Shown here piece after piece: positions 32,407 through 42,368 of a stretch of 64,000 nucleotides of DNA. Origin of the DNA: DAORHV01 sp964448405 (GTDB taxonomy: Bacteria > Patescibacteriota > Gracilibacteria > Peribacterales > Peribacteraceae); contig CAYUVW010000006.1 of assembly GCA_964448405.1 (NCBI GenBank), positions 1 through 64,000 of the forward strand. The letters run 5' to 3'. How positions within the stretch are numbered: the first letter of the stretch is position 1; each line of letters begins with the position of its first letter. The notes beneath the pieces were generated by a model. The model had not been told where the DNA came from. It made no database searches and saw only the letters and a list, made by a program, of their open reading frames with translations. The translations under genes and the position numbers were made by a program.

Positions 32407-33075
32407 CTATTTCTCAACCGTCGTTCCGTTTTTGGAAGGGTAGTAGAGTTGTTTTGTCCTCCGTCGCACGTCTGCCAAACTTGTCAGAACGGTTGCCACG
32501 GATGCATATGTTTCCTTGGCCCGCATCAGTCCACCCAAGGCACTCGTCAGAAGCGTTGTCGTCTTGGCATCGGCATTGGCCGGAGCGGAGGCAGTCAGTC
32601 CTTGTAGCTCAATGCTCATTGCTTCCAGCTCTGTGTTTGCAGCAAGAAAGGCGGCATTGCCTTCTTCGCAAAACGCCACCAGGTCGTCGTAGCGGCTGTC
32701 GAGCGACTGGAACAGCATCACGGCGACTGTTGCCCTTCCCAATATGCGTTGCACGCTTGCCATCCAACGATCCATAGCCGATGTGCTATTGGCCAGGTAC
32801 AGGTCATTCTCCAAGAGCAGCTCATCTGTACGCAGCTCTCCGCGTTCACGCTGCAGCACTTGTGATGCGAGTGCGCTGTGTACCCCGGATGTGCGATCAA
32901 ACCTGCGCAGCGCCTTTGGCTCAAAGGCACGTACGCCATCATTCAGTGTTATTGTGGAGACGCGATGACGCATTGCCAGCGTTACAGCGCCGGATTCCAC
33001 ACGCAGGAAATACCCTTTGCCTTCGTATTCCAGCGGAAGAGTTTCTGTGCCAGTCGTGGAGTCAGGGGTGTTCAT
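32407..33075 (-). CDS. Hypothetical protein, 222 aa
   Basis: A soluble protein with a beta-rich N-terminal part (EYEGKGYFLRVESGAVTLA) and a long helical C-terminal half (about residues 95-205). No signal peptide and no recognised motif. A TACAGT hexamer ends 10 nt before the ATG at 33075. It stands alone between the non-coding region and the unit at 33151-33355, so context gives no hint of function. Confidence 0.68.
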   Translation of the reverse strand: MNTPDSTTGTETLPLEYEGKGYFLRVESGAVTLAMRHRVSTITLNDGVRAFEPKALRRFDRTSGVHSALASQVLQRERGELRTDELLLENDLYLANSTSAMDRWMASVQRILGRATVAVMLFQSLDSRYDDLVAFCEEGNAAFLAANTELEAMSIELQGLTASAPANADAKTTTLLTSALGGLMRAKETYASVATVLTSLADVRRRTKQLYYPSKNGTTVEK

Positions 33076-33150
33076 AGAGTGTGCGACTGTAATCTGGTCC
33101 CGTCGCCAATGTCAACGCAAGCAGTGAACGAGGCGGTTCCATGCTTATAT

Positions 33151-33178
33151 TTGCTATATTTTATAAATGTTGTATAAT
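33151..33178 (+). promoter_or_regulatory. Promoter with perfect TATAAT
   Basis: TTGCTA, 16 nt, TATAAT (33173-33178). It drives a short unit holding a micro-ORF and two hairpins upstream of dedA. Confidence 0.6.
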
Positions 33179-33203
33179 ATATAAAACAAACGAAGAAACA
33201 CCT

Positions 33204-33290
33204 ATGAATACCGCAAAAGAGCAACAGTCACAGAGTCTCTGCACGCAGCAGATTTGGCATATCGCAAGACAGGCATCCGCCTGTTTGTAA
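33204..33290 (+). CDS. Micro-ORF of 28 codons in the dedA upstream region
   Basis: It opens MNTAKEQQSQ and stops at TAA 33288-33290, 26 nt after the -10. Its last codons form the first hairpin (33267-33286). No run of a single regulatory codon is obvious, though Gln (six) is over-represented. It may be a leader peptide, part of a small RNA, or not translated. Confidence 0.35.
   Translation: MNTAKEQQSQSLCTQQIWHIARQASACL
33267..33286 (+). terminator. Hairpin 1 of the dedA leader
   Basis: acaggc-atcc-gcctgt, extended by two weaker pairs, with a short T stretch. It is better viewed as a structured element than as a strong terminator. Confidence 0.4.
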
Positions 33291-33328
33291 GAGGGAGGCC
33301 TTTCATCATCGTAACCGATTTGTAGTGA

Positions 33329-33355
33329 ACGGAGGACCTGACCAGCCTCCGTTTT
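33329..33355 (+). terminator. Hairpin 2 of the dedA leader
   Basis: acggagg (33329-33335) and cctccgt (33346-33352) form a perfect 7-bp stem with a 10-nt loop and T4. It could end a roughly 170-nt RNA or attenuate dedA. Confidence 0.55.
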
Positions 33356-33412
33356 CGCAATGCCTTCGTCTCACTATCGACGTCGTTGCAATCATTCTTT
33401 ACAGTGCGTTCC

Positions 33413-34078
33413 ATGCATCATCTTCTCTCCGGAGTCATCGAATGGCTTCAGCAGTTGGCGACTCAGGTTCCGCTTGAAGTCTTCGTTCTCATCGGCGGAT
33501 TAGTCGAAGAGCTCATAGCGCCCATTCCGTCGCCCGTCATTGCCACACTTGCCGGCAGCATTGCCGCTGCGCAGGGCTATGGTTGGCTTGGCTTGGTGCT
33601 GGTATGCGCTATCGGCTGCGTAGGGAAGACGTTCGGTGCGTGGATTTTTTATGTCATCGGCGACAAGTTCGAGGACATCGTGGTGCCGCGTTATGGCAAA
33701 TTCCTTGGCGTTACCCATGCTGAAATCGAGCAGTTCGGCCGTCGTTTTAGCGGTACATGGAAGGATGCCATCGTGCTGTTTCTTATTCGGTCTATTCCCA
33801 TGATGCCATCGACACCTGTAACGCTGGCATGCGGCATCGTTCGGTTTCGTCCGCGTACCTTCCTGCTCTCCACGTATTTTGGTTTTCTGCTCCGCGAAAT
33901 GTTCTTCATGGTGCTTGGATACACCGGCGTGGCAGCCGCCAGCCTGCTGGCTGGCATTAACAGCGCCGAAGGTGCCATGAACGGACTGATTGCCCTTGCT
34001 GCCTTTTGCATCATTGCTTGGCTGTACTGGCGTCGCCGAAGAGGGACGCTGCTGAATTTGCTCGGAAAAAAGGACTAA
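33413..34078 (+). CDS. DedA family membrane protein
   Basis: DedA/VTT-fold proteins act in membrane homeostasis, some as undecaprenyl-phosphate flippases. At 221 aa the length is typical. Features include EELIAPIPSPVIATLAG near the N-terminus, the re-entrant-loop region GKTFGAWIFYVIGDK and the conserved RSIPMMPSTPVTLACGI, followed by C-terminal helices. A role in recycling the lipid carrier would suit the glycosyltransferases nearby, which is inference. The ATG at 33413 is chosen for the hydrophobic start; a TACAGT ends 7 nt upstream. Confidence 0.9.
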   Translation: MHHLLSGVIEWLQQLATQVPLEVFVLIGGLVEELIAPIPSPVIATLAGSIAAAQGYGWLGLVLVCAIGCVGKTFGAWIFYVIGDKFEDIVVPRYGKFLGVTHAEIEQFGRRFSGTWKDAIVLFLIRSIPMMPSTPVTLACGIVRFRPRTFLLSTYFGFLLREMFFMVLGYTGVAAASLLAGINSAEGAMNGLIALAAFCIIAWLYWRRRRGTLLNLLGKKD

Positions 34079-35472
34079 TCCGCGTTGTGCGTCTGCAGTT
34101 GTTGAAGCAGCAGTGCTGCGAGTACGACTGCCACTGGAGCAACGTGCAGTAATCCGCGACTGAGACCCGTTTGCAAAATGGCTTCGTTCGAGAGCGAGGT
34201 GAATGTGAAAATGGCACATTGCTCAACCAGTACCACGACCAGGAAGACGGTAAAGGAATTCCATCCGCGTTTGCCATTGGCAAGAACAAGTAACGGCAAC
34301 AAGAGCGGCAGCAGCAGCCAGTTGGGTTCATGACTCAGGTGGAACCATATTGCCTGCAATGCGGCGCCAGAGAATCCAAACGAAACGCTGGAAACCGATT
34401 TGGCATTGCCGAAAGAAAGGCCGTGCAACCATTTGAACGCAAGCCAAGGGATGATGACGGCCGCAGCCAATCCGATTGCAATGCTCAGCGTTCGGCGTTC
34501 GGCCATACCCGTACCGCGTTCGGCGCGCAGGATATGCCAACAGGCCAGTGCGCCAAGGATCGGCACATACAGTAAGAGCGCCTCATTCTTGGTGAACGCA
34601 AGCAAGCCCAGTGCGAGTCCGGCGAGGCGCAGCCATGTTTGGCGCTCATGCGTCGGCCCGTGGCCGATATGGAAGATGCAGCCTGCGGCAACGAGTACGT
34701 GCGCGGCAACGAAGATGTCCGCGTACGGATTTGTTCCATGAATCAGCACCAAGGGCAACGACGCCAGCGCATACGTGCCAATGCCGGCCAAGAACGTTCC
34801 CACAGTCCTGCGAAGCAGGAAGTACGCCGATGCAAGCAATCCCAGGAGCCAAGCGAAATGAACGCCGTTGACCAGCGGCTCTTCCCAAGCCCCTCGCACA
34901 TCGGCCAGCCAGGTTTTCATCATCGGTACGGTCGGCGGGTAGGAGCTGACGCCGCCTTCGCTTTGCACAACGCCATTCCCGATGGGAATGCTGAGCAATA
35001 ATTCCCGTTGGACGTAGAACATTTTGCCGCGCATGTTCCAGTTGTTGAACGAGTCGTCCCAGTACGTCGGCACCGAAACCAAGTCGTAGGCGCCGGCCGA
35101 CAGCTTTACGATCGTCCAGAGCAACAGCAGGCCGAGTACGATCTTCTTGTTTCTCGACAACGGAGGGGTGTGCGCAAATTGCGGACGATGATTCCACGTT
35201 GCCCGCAGAATACCGCGCGACCAGGCCACAAGCGCCAAGATGACAATCACGGTGCCGCTTGGAACGGCAAAGCCCGCCAGGTTCAACCGAACCACGCCAA
35301 ACCAGTGCAAGAGCAGCGTCATGAACATCATCAACGTTGTGCCGAGCGACAACGCCCACGCCATGCGTTCGCGTTTACTGAGGACCGGATGCCTGCCTTC
35401 CACGCAGGCGATTGTCAGCCAACCGAGTGTCGTTGGCACTGCGATGCCGATGAGCAAGGCAAGGAATGTCAT
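34075..35472 (-). CDS. Polytopic GT-C-like membrane protein, 465 aa
   Basis: About 11 hydrophobic helices with an extracytoplasmic loop containing VPTYWDDSFNNWNMRGK, a pattern seen in ArnT/PMT-like glycosyltransferases where the acidic pair is catalytic, and SSYPPTVPMMKTW further on. Probably a lipid-linked-sugar-dependent glycosyltransferase. It overlaps the upstream gene by 4 bp (ATGA), so the two are translationally coupled. It is convergent with dedA by 4 bp. Confidence 0.75.
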   Translation of the reverse strand: MTFLALLIGIAVPTTLGWLTIACVEGRHPVLSKRERMAWALSLGTTLMMFMTLLLHWFGVVRLNLAGFAVPSGTVIVILALVAWSRGILRATWNHRPQFAHTPPLSRNKKIVLGLLLLWTIVKLSAGAYDLVSVPTYWDDSFNNWNMRGKMFYVQRELLLSIPIGNGVVQSEGGVSSYPPTVPMMKTWLADVRGAWEEPLVNGVHFAWLLGLLASAYFLLRRTVGTFLAGIGTYALASLPLVLIHGTNPYADIFVAAHVLVAAGCIFHIGHGPTHERQTWLRLAGLALGLLAFTKNEALLLYVPILGALACWHILRAERGTGMAERRTLSIAIGLAAAVIIPWLAFKWLHGLSFGNAKSVSSVSFGFSGAALQAIWFHLSHEPNWLLLPLLLPLLVLANGKRGWNSFTVFLVVVLVEQCAIFTFTSLSNEAILQTGLSRGLLHVAPVAVVLAALLLQQLQTHNAD

Positions 35473-36659
35473 GGTTTGGCGGGCGCGGAAGGTGCTGCAG
35501 TGACGCGGAAAACGAACGAGCCGTCATCGAACCGACCAAGCACTGTTCCGGGCTTGGAGATGGGTTGGCTATTCAGCATAAGCTGTCCGTCGACGCCGAT
35601 GGTAAGGTCGGGACGTTTGTAAATGACCCATGTGTCATCCGTGTCGAACGCATTGCCCGGAATGGCGGGGTATGTGAGGTAGCGCATGTTGCCCAGGTAC
35701 GGCCATTCGCGTTCGGCAAAGAACAGGTACGAAGCACGATCTGCTACCAACGGGGCGGCGAACGCTGCGAAATCGTAGAAGTTGTCGCGATCACGGAAGG
35801 TGCGCTCCGGCGCAGTTCCGGAAATGTACGTTGCGTAGTCATGCTGTACCCATGTCAGAAATTCCATGCCCATGCGCATGTCGAGCAACAGCCAGCATGC
35901 TGCGAATGCTGCGCCGATGATCAGAAGAGCGCTCTGGCGTTTGGACGACCATCTCCCGCTGAGGAAGTATCGTACCGTAACGACGATCGTCAGTGCCGAA
36001 AGTCCAAGCACAATCAGAAACGTCGTGGAGATGGCTTTCGGCGGGACATCCACGTAGGTGTGTTGGCGTGCCACTGGATTCATGCTCAATTGCGGTCCCC
36101 AGGTGAAGTTAATGGAATACGGTCGGTATTGATCCATCCACCAGAACGATGCCGATGTTTCAGCAAATTGCTCCAACGGATTCCAGCGGGCGAATTCCAG
36201 CCGCGTGAGCAACATGGTGGTATGCGGTGGCAACACCAGTCCAATGCGTTTTTTGCCTGCATGCCACTCTTGGCGGGCAGCTAAATCGAAACTGGTCACG
36301 TCCGGCGTATCGCCGGGGACATCCACGGAGACGCTGTAGGTTTTGGGGTCTTCTTCGTCGCCGTACGCCCACACGAATTTTATTTCGGCTCCGGTCGGGC
36401 TTGCCGAAGTCAGGCGAGCTGCGTGCGCTACCCACGGCAGTTGAGCGTCGGTCAACAAGGCTCCGGTTTCATTGCCGCTACTCAGCAGCAATCCGTCGGC
36501 CACTTGCTGAATGTCGATTGGCCCCAGTGCTTGCCACTCTGCGTTTGTTTTGCCTTCTGCAAATTCAAATGCATGGCTTTCCATTGCCGAGGCAATGTTT
36601 GCCCAGCTCAGCATTGGCACCACAACAAGCAACGGCCAATGGCGGAGAAGTCGCCTCAC
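35469..36659 (-). CDS. Exported membrane-anchored protein coupled to the GT-C gene, 396 aa
   Basis: An N-terminal signal sequence (HWPLLVVVPMLSWANIASAM) leads to a beta-rich extracytoplasmic domain of about 180 residues. Next come a transmembrane helix (TTFLIVLGLSALTIVVTV), a second (ALLIIGAAFAACWLLLDM) and a C-terminal domain ending in a Pro/Ala tail. No family recognised; it may present the acceptor or regulate the GT-C enzyme encoded 4 bp downstream in overlap. The start is GTG at 36659, 8 nt after TAGAAT. Confidence 0.72.
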   Translation of the reverse strand: MRRLLRHWPLLVVVPMLSWANIASAMESHAFEFAEGKTNAEWQALGPIDIQQVADGLLLSSGNETGALLTDAQLPWVAHAARLTSASPTGAEIKFVWAYGDEEDPKTYSVSVDVPGDTPDVTSFDLAARQEWHAGKKRIGLVLPPHTTMLLTRLEFARWNPLEQFAETSASFWWMDQYRPYSINFTWGPQLSMNPVARQHTYVDVPPKAISTTFLIVLGLSALTIVVTVRYFLSGRWSSKRQSALLIIGAAFAACWLLLDMRMGMEFLTWVQHDYATYISGTAPERTFRDRDNFYDFAAFAAPLVADRASYLFFAEREWPYLGNMRYLTYPAIPGNAFDTDDTWVIYKRPDLTIGVDGQLMLNSQPISKPGTVLGRFDDGSFVFRVTAAPSAPAKP

Positions 36660-36721
36660 AGTCCGTTATTCTAGGCTCTTCAGACTCTTCCTGAAAGCCG
36701 TTGGCCAGTGTGCGGTTGCCG

Positions 36722-37486
36722 CTATTTGGAGAGCAATCCTTTCAGGAGCGATGCCGAACGTCGCAAGGCCTGCAGCGGTACGCCCAGGTCTTCGAGAGCC
36801 GCCGCAAACAGCGATGCGGTTTCCAATGGATTCTCCATCAGCGGATTGGCCGGATCGCGGACTTGGTTGTGTGCGGCCACGATAATATTCCTTCGCTCAA
36901 TCGACAGTGCGCCTTTCGCCGACAAGCCGTCTTCAATACCCATGCGCTGCCGTCGAGCAAGACTGCCGACATGGGCCACTTGGATCACATGGCTGGGATT
37001 GCCCACAATGCCGCGCTCGGTTTCCGGCGGGCAGACCGCGCGCTGCGCTTCTATGCGTGAGTTCGTTTGTTGCTGGACCAACAGAATCATCTCGCGTCCG
37101 CGCTGCTGGCAGTATTGATCCACGCCGCGCAGCCAGTCGAATGTCTTCAGCGTTTCATCGGCGTGCGCCGATGGATTTGCATTCATCTGGACGATGAGCG
37201 CGTCCAGCGAGGCTGCATCGCCGTGCTTCACGTTCTTGCCGGCCGGCGTCGAGAGCACGTCCACGCGGGCGATGATCCGCATCGCCGCATCGCGGCACTC
37301 GTTATGCAACGCGCCCAATAGCGCAGCAGCCAGTGTTGCGCCGTATCTGCTGTTTGAACCGGCCGGCAGCATGACGTTTACGTTGCTTTGGGCATCGATG
37401 CCACGCTTGCGCGCAAACATCTCCAGGTTTTGAGGGCCGGGTTGCATGATGCGAATGCCGATGGGGTCGGGGAGGGGTTTGAGCAT
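36722..37486 (-). CDS. Hypothetical protein, 254 aa
   Basis: A soluble alpha/beta protein with no signal peptide. Segments such as VMLPAGSNSRYGATLAAALLGALHNEC and VDQYCQQRGREMILLVQQQTN suggest a globular enzyme-like fold, but no catalytic motif is recognisable. It lies alone between the exported GT-C partner and the calpain-like gene, all on the same strand. Confidence 0.65.
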   Translation of the reverse strand: MLKPLPDPIGIRIMQPGPQNLEMFARKRGIDAQSNVNVMLPAGSNSRYGATLAAALLGALHNECRDAAMRIIARVDVLSTPAGKNVKHGDAASLDALIVQMNANPSAHADETLKTFDWLRGVDQYCQQRGREMILLVQQQTNSRIEAQRAVCPPETERGIVGNPSHVIQVAHVGSLARRQRMGIEDGLSAKGALSIERRNIIVAAHNQVRDPANPLMENPLETASLFAAALEDLGVPLQALRRSASLLKGLLSK

Positions 37487-37565
37487 GCAAAAGGCGGCAA
37501 ACGGTATCCGTAGGTCGAAATACTGTCAAAAAGAAGACGGAGCGCGCGGTTTCCGTGCAGTGCTT

Positions 37566-40500
37566 TTACTGTAGTTCCTGCGGCAGTGTCACTGCGCTCA
37601 TCTCGGAGAATGCGACCAGAAAATCCTCGTACGAGAAGATGAGTGCTTCGCTGGTATCGTGTGGATTTTTGACTGTGACGGTTCGCGTTGCCCGGTTCAC
37701 GGATTCCACCGAATACGCGTGATTGTGCCAAATATTCACCGGACCATTCTGAGACATGACAGAATACGATTCTGTATCTCTGCCGCTGGAAGTACGCGTG
37801 CTGTTCACGGTGGCAATGACTTTGCGCGGATCGAATTTGTCCAAAAACTTGAAAATATCGCGTTGCACTTTCGCATGCAGATAGTCATCACTCATGTCGG
37901 GGGGAACGCGGCCGAGTTGTTTCGCCAGGGGAATGCCTGCGGTAAGGAAGCCCGTGAATGGCTTTACGTCATCGCCGAACATCTCCGCAAGCGCTTCGTG
38001 TCCGTAGCCTCCTTCCATACGCGTGCGGTCCATGGTGCCGGTTTTCTTCTTCAGATACGCCGCTTCCAAAATTGCCCATCCAAGCAATCCCTCCACAGAT
38101 CTCCGCGCCGCTCCGTTTTGGCCCGCCTCAGACCGAAACAGCAAGTTGTCTCGTGTCACCGTAATCGTTTGTTGGGGATTCTTGCTGCCGAGCGGGAAGG
38201 ACACCGTCCAGGTGTTGCTATCGAGCTGCTGCATGGAAGTATTGATCATCTCGTCGAAGCGCGGATGCTGGTACAAGCTATTGAATGCGGCAATGAGATA
38301 ACAGTTGCCGACGTTTGCTTGCTCGATGTTTCCGCTGAAATAGAAACCGGCCATATCGGCACGGAGCGGCTCAGTATTGGAGGTGTCTGTAGTATCGTTT
38401 TGTCCCGCATTCACACTGGGGATGGGCCCGCCATCAACGGCGGTAATCTCGTACCGGCTGCCGCTCTTGGTCACAATCATGCGGCGATCGCCAAGTGCCA
38501 GGATTTCCACGACCGGGCTCGTGGTCGTCGTCGAGCCGTTTGCTTCACGGATTTGCATAGGAGAGCCGACGCGGATTCCGTAGCCGATGGTGCCGATAAT
38601 TTCCAATGCCTGACCACCGCTTCGCTGTTGTAAACGTACCTGCACGTTGGGTGCAATCGGCAGCATAGGAATGGTGTCCGGCCGCTGTGATTCGTCCCCA
38701 GGAGGTGAAACGGTATCCGCAGTGGCTGCTGCCTCCGAAGCTGCGTTGAACAAGTAGCGGCTGCCGTTTTGCGTGACGATCATGCGTCGTCCGTCGCTGG
38801 ACAACAGAATTTCCGTCACCTTGCTCGTAATAGTATCGCCACCGTCGGCGGTACGGACGACGACCGGTTGTCCCACCCGCACCTCCGACCGGATTGATCC
38901 GGCGATCTCGAACGTGCCATCAATCTTGGTCAGGCGCACGGCGGCGCCCGTCATCGTAGGCAGGGAATCCACGCGCTGTATGCGCATTGGAGAGGGCACA
39001 TCAGCGGGCTCCGGTTTGGCGGCGACATTGGTTTCCAGATAGAACGTGCCTGGATACAGGGTGACTTGTCTGCCCGAACCTCGGATACTGTTTGCCACCG
39101 GCCTGCCCTTTGCGTCGAATCCGGTAACCTTGCACATATCCTCGCCCGAACCGCTGAACTGCGGAATGCAGACCACGTCCCCCGGCTGTACGGCAATTGC
39201 GTCGATGTTTTGAGGCCGAAAGGCAGCCGCTTCCGGACTGCCCGCAACAATGTTGATTATCTCAGGGGCGCCGTATGCCCGTTCGAGCACCACGTTTGGA
39301 GTGCGGCTTTTGATTACGTAAATGTCGCGTCGTCCCGTGGTCGGATTCGTGAGTGCATAGTGTTTCCCCCGCCAGTCAATTGCGGCCCCTTCTGGCGAGG
39401 CGGTCGGCTGATTGATAGCAGGGGGCCTGCCGCATACGCCCATGCGTAGCAACCGGTCGGCCTGCGCCCGTGTGAATCCCGCATCTTCCAGAATTTCCAT
39501 TTTTTGCCGCAGCTCCGCAAGCGAGTAGTTGTCGCCCGCCATGGGTACGTCGTGCGCTGCGCGAATGGCGGTTTTTTGGGCATCGCTGAGCTCTATCTTC
39601 AGCAGATACTCAGCCGCCTCGATGCGCTTGGCATACCCTTCCTCGGTATCGGGCAAGTTCATGATCGCTTCTTTCATCTTCAGGTCTGCTTCCGAGAGTT
39701 GCTTGGACGATTGCTGCGTATCTGCCGGACCTTCGACTGTTGTATCGGGTTCGACACGAAATGACTCGGAGCCCGATGCATTGGTTACCAACAACACGGC
39801 GGGATTCGTGCTGTCGATTTGCACGACGTATTGTTTTGCCTCCAGGCTCGTACGCAAGTCGGCAGCTGCTTGTTGCACATCGACGCCGGTATTTGGCCGA
39901 TACGTCATAACACCCGGTCTGCGGATGCGGATGTTTTGCACGGTGCCGACGACGAATGCCGCCGCATCTCCCCAGCCCATGCCGCTTTCGGCTTGGCCGA
40001 GACTGGTTTGGAGTGCGGTCAAAAATTGATCGGTCGATTGCTCGACCAGTTCATCAGTCATTTCTTCGCGGATTTCCCCGGGTAATTGGCTTGCGAGCCG
40101 CTTCACGAATTCCTGGATGCTTTTGGCGCGTTCTCCGCCTCCCGCAGCTTGTTCCAGGCGTTGCATGCGCAGTATCACTTTGTTCAATGTTGGCGCGTGT
40201 TTGTTCAGCGCCTGCAGTACGCGGCCGTTGTTCAGGAAATTGCTAATGCCCGATCCGGCAGCCTGCGATGCGCCGAGTGTGACCAATGTTGTGCCGAAAC
40301 TGACGGCGAATTCCTGTGCGTATGGACTGATGACATCGTCCATCAGCGTTCGCTCTCGCTCTTCACCGGTCACGGGATCGCGGACTGTTTGCCCCTCCAC
40401 GTATGCGCCGAGTTTCGATCGGTCTTTGTATGTTGCTCGCCCTTCGGCGATATCTTTGTCGTATTGTGCGATGGAATATTGCACCTCTTTGGCGATTTCC

Positions 40501-42368
40501 GCTCCGGCCATGCCGCCGGCGGCGCCCGCAGCTGCCACAGCCCACATTGGCGTTGCGGCTCCACAGGTGAGAATAATGGTTGCGGTTGCGACGACGGCTA
40601 CGGCAATTGCCGCAAGAATGCGAGGCCCCTCTTTTGTGCACCAGTTACTCCACGTATCGGCGCTCCATTGGGATTTATCCCGCATGGTATCGATTGCCGT
40701 GCGCAGTTCGGTGTTTTTCAGCACCGCGATGAATGTGTCCAATGCTTGGATGCGCCTATCCAGCTCACCTTCAAGTCCGCCAAGAGCCACTCCCAGCTGT
40801 ACCCCCTTTAGTTCGCGCAAGCGTTCCCTGGCCGCCGTCGCACTTTGCAGAGTCTGTGGATTGCTGAGCGCTTGCAGCAGCTGATTGGCTCCGTTGCGTG
40901 AAAATTCCACGAATTGTTCGTATTTGCCGCCTTGCATGCCGCCCGCAAAGAGCGTTTGCACCGTTTCGCAGCCGCGATGAATGTCCGATGCTTGTCCGAG
41001 CAGAGATGCCATCGCCGGGTCACGATCCAAACAACGGACGATGTCGTTCACGCGCTCGTCGCGATCTCGTTCCAGATTGCCGACGTTGGCGGTGCGGAGC
41101 TGTCTGTTGGTGCGCGGATCTTGTACAACCAATCGGGTGTCGTTCTCCTCCAAGTGTGCGTATGCCAAGTCTTGCACATCGATGTACGCGGCACGTTCTA
41201 TGCCCCGTTCAGGACTGGCTTGCATGCTGAACGGCTTTTTCAAGAACACCACATCGCGTGGATTTTTATCGATGATCGTCAATGCTTCATTGCTGAACGC
41301 AACACCCTGAAATACTTCGCCGTTCTGCGTTGTCACCGTGCGGTAGCCGCCGTAGAGCGCCACGTTATTCGGAATGTCTCGCGGTATTTTGTAGACCTCA
41401 ATTTTCACTCTGCCGCCGCTTTTCAGCTGATCCACAATGTCCGCATCCTGTGCGGTGGCAGCCTCCATTTTTCGGTGTTCCTGCACCGCAAGTTTCAGGA
41501 GTTCATCGTAGGAAACGTCTTCCCGAAAGAAACGTTGTTCGAACTCCGTTAATTCACCGGCCGCGCGCAGTTCGCCAATTGCCTGACTGATTTTCTTCGC
41601 AAGCTGTGGGTTTGTGCGCTCTAGATCCACACTCGATCCATGGCGCTCCCAAATGCGTAGCAGCAGGCGATTGCCCGCCGAGCGATTTCCGTTCGCAAAG
41701 GCAGTCTCTGAATCGGCGTGGAGCACGGCTATTTCGCCACCCACAACCTCCGCCCCGACCTTCGCCATTGCCGCCTGCGCAGTTTTCAATGCGACCTGCA
41801 GCCTGCCGATGCGCTCAATGCGTTGGCGGATAATGCCTGCGCTTTGAGCGTTCTGAAACCACGTCTTGCTGTAATCGGCAGTGTCTTTTGCCAGCAGCGC
41901 TATTGCGTCTCGGATATCTTTTTCCAATCTTTGCACTTCAACTGTTCGGGCGTGGAAAGCATCGGCTGCGGCTTCCAGCTTTCTTCGTACATCCGTGTTC
42001 TCGGTTGCGCCTTCCGGCTGTGCGGTCGATAGGGAATCGATCGTTGCACTCACTTGCTTCTCCACACTTTGCCGGGCTTCGCGCAGCTGCGCGGGGGTGA
42101 CAATCGTTTGGAGGATATCGAAAAGTTTTTTCTCTTGTTCGTCGCATGCCGCCTCCATTTCCTGCCAGCCGTCTTGCTTGGCATCTTTCAGCGTGCTTGC
42201 TTGCGTGCGCAGCCTGCGAATCTGCGCCTGCGCATCGTTCACGCGGTCTCCATATGTTTTCTGAAGCGCTTCTTCATCGGCAAATTTGCCGTCCGTTGCA
42301 CCATCGAGGCCATCCAGACGACGTTGTTCCTGGTCGATATTCGGCCGCCCTTGTTCAGGAGAGCTCAT
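37566..42368 (-). CDS. Giant multidomain protein with a C-terminal calpain-like cysteine protease domain, 1600 aa
   Basis: Residues 1-240 are highly charged coiled coil. A globular region follows, then a hydrophobic, Gly/Ala-rich stretch near 575-625 (ILAAIAVAVVATATIILTC). About 1130-1315 holds two related about 80-residue beta modules ending RRMIVT-x-SGSRY. The C-terminal domain is a calpain-type (C2) protease: catalytic Cys in GNCYLIAAFNSL (about 1354), His in HNHAYSVESV (about 1547) and Asn in KNPHD (about 1566). There is no signal peptide. The layout resembles large effector or toxin-like proteins, but target and location are unknown. It is coupled (4-bp overlap) to the small gene at 42365. 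Confidence 0.85.
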   Translation of the reverse strand: MSSPEQGRPNIDQEQRRLDGLDGATDGKFADEEALQKTYGDRVNDAQAQIRRLRTQASTLKDAKQDGWQEMEAACDEQEKKLFDILQTIVTPAQLREARQSVEKQVSATIDSLSTAQPEGATENTDVRRKLEAAADAFHARTVEVQRLEKDIRDAIALLAKDTADYSKTWFQNAQSAGIIRQRIERIGRLQVALKTAQAAMAKVGAEVVGGEIAVLHADSETAFANGNRSAGNRLLLRIWERHGSSVDLERTNPQLAKKISQAIGELRAAGELTEFEQRFFREDVSYDELLKLAVQEHRKMEAATAQDADIVDQLKSGGRVKIEVYKIPRDIPNNVALYGGYRTVTTQNGEVFQGVAFSNEALTIIDKNPRDVVFLKKPFSMQASPERGIERAAYIDVQDLAYAHLEENDTRLVVQDPRTNRQLRTANVGNLERDRDERVNDIVRCLDRDPAMASLLGQASDIHRGCETVQTLFAGGMQGGKYEQFVEFSRNGANQLLQALSNPQTLQSATAARERLRELKGVQLGVALGGLEGELDRRIQALDTFIAVLKNTELRTAIDTMRDKSQWSADTWSNWCTKEGPRILAAIAVAVVATATIILTCGAATPMWAVAAAGAAGGMAGAEIAKEVQYSIAQYDKDIAEGRATYKDRSKLGAYVEGQTVRDPVTGEERERTLMDDVISPYAQEFAVSFGTTLVTLGASQAAGSGISNFLNNGRVLQALNKHAPTLNKVILRMQRLEQAAGGGERAKSIQEFVKRLASQLPGEIREEMTDELVEQSTDQFLTALQTSLGQAESGMGWGDAAAFVVGTVQNIRIRRPGVMTYRPNTGVDVQQAAADLRTSLEAKQYVVQIDSTNPAVLLVTNASGSESFRVEPDTTVEGPADTQQSSKQLSEADLKMKEAIMNLPDTEEGYAKRIEAAEYLLKIELSDAQKTAIRAAHDVPMAGDNYSLAELRQKMEILEDAGFTRAQADRLLRMGVCGRPPAINQPTASPEGAAIDWRGKHYALTNPTTGRRDIYVIKSRTPNVVLERAYGAPEIINIVAGSPEAAAFRPQNIDAIAVQPGDVVCIPQFSGSGEDMCKVTGFDAKGRPVANSIRGSGRQVTLYPGTFYLETNVAAKPEPADVPSPMRIQRVDSLPTMTGAAVRLTKIDGTFEIAGSIRSEVRVGQPVVVRTADGGDTITSKVTEILLSSDGRRMIVTQNGSRYLFNAASEAAATADTVSPPGDESQRPDTIPMLPIAPNVQVRLQQRSGGQALEIIGTIGYGIRVGSPMQIREANGSTTTTSPVVEILALGDRRMIVTKSGSRYEITAVDGGPIPSVNAGQNDTTDTSNTEPLRADMAGFYFSGNIEQANVGNCYLIAAFNSLYQHPRFDEMINTSMQQLDSNTWTVSFPLGSKNPQQTITVTRDNLLFRSEAGQNGAARRSVEGLLGWAILEAAYLKKKTGTMDRTRMEGGYGHEALAEMFGDDVKPFTGFLTAGIPLAKQLGRVPPDMSDDYLHAKVQRDIFKFLDKFDPRKVIATVNSTRTSSGRDTESYSVMSQNGPVNIWHNHAYSVESVNRATRTVTVKNPHDTSEALIFSYEDFLVAFSEMSAVTLPQELQ

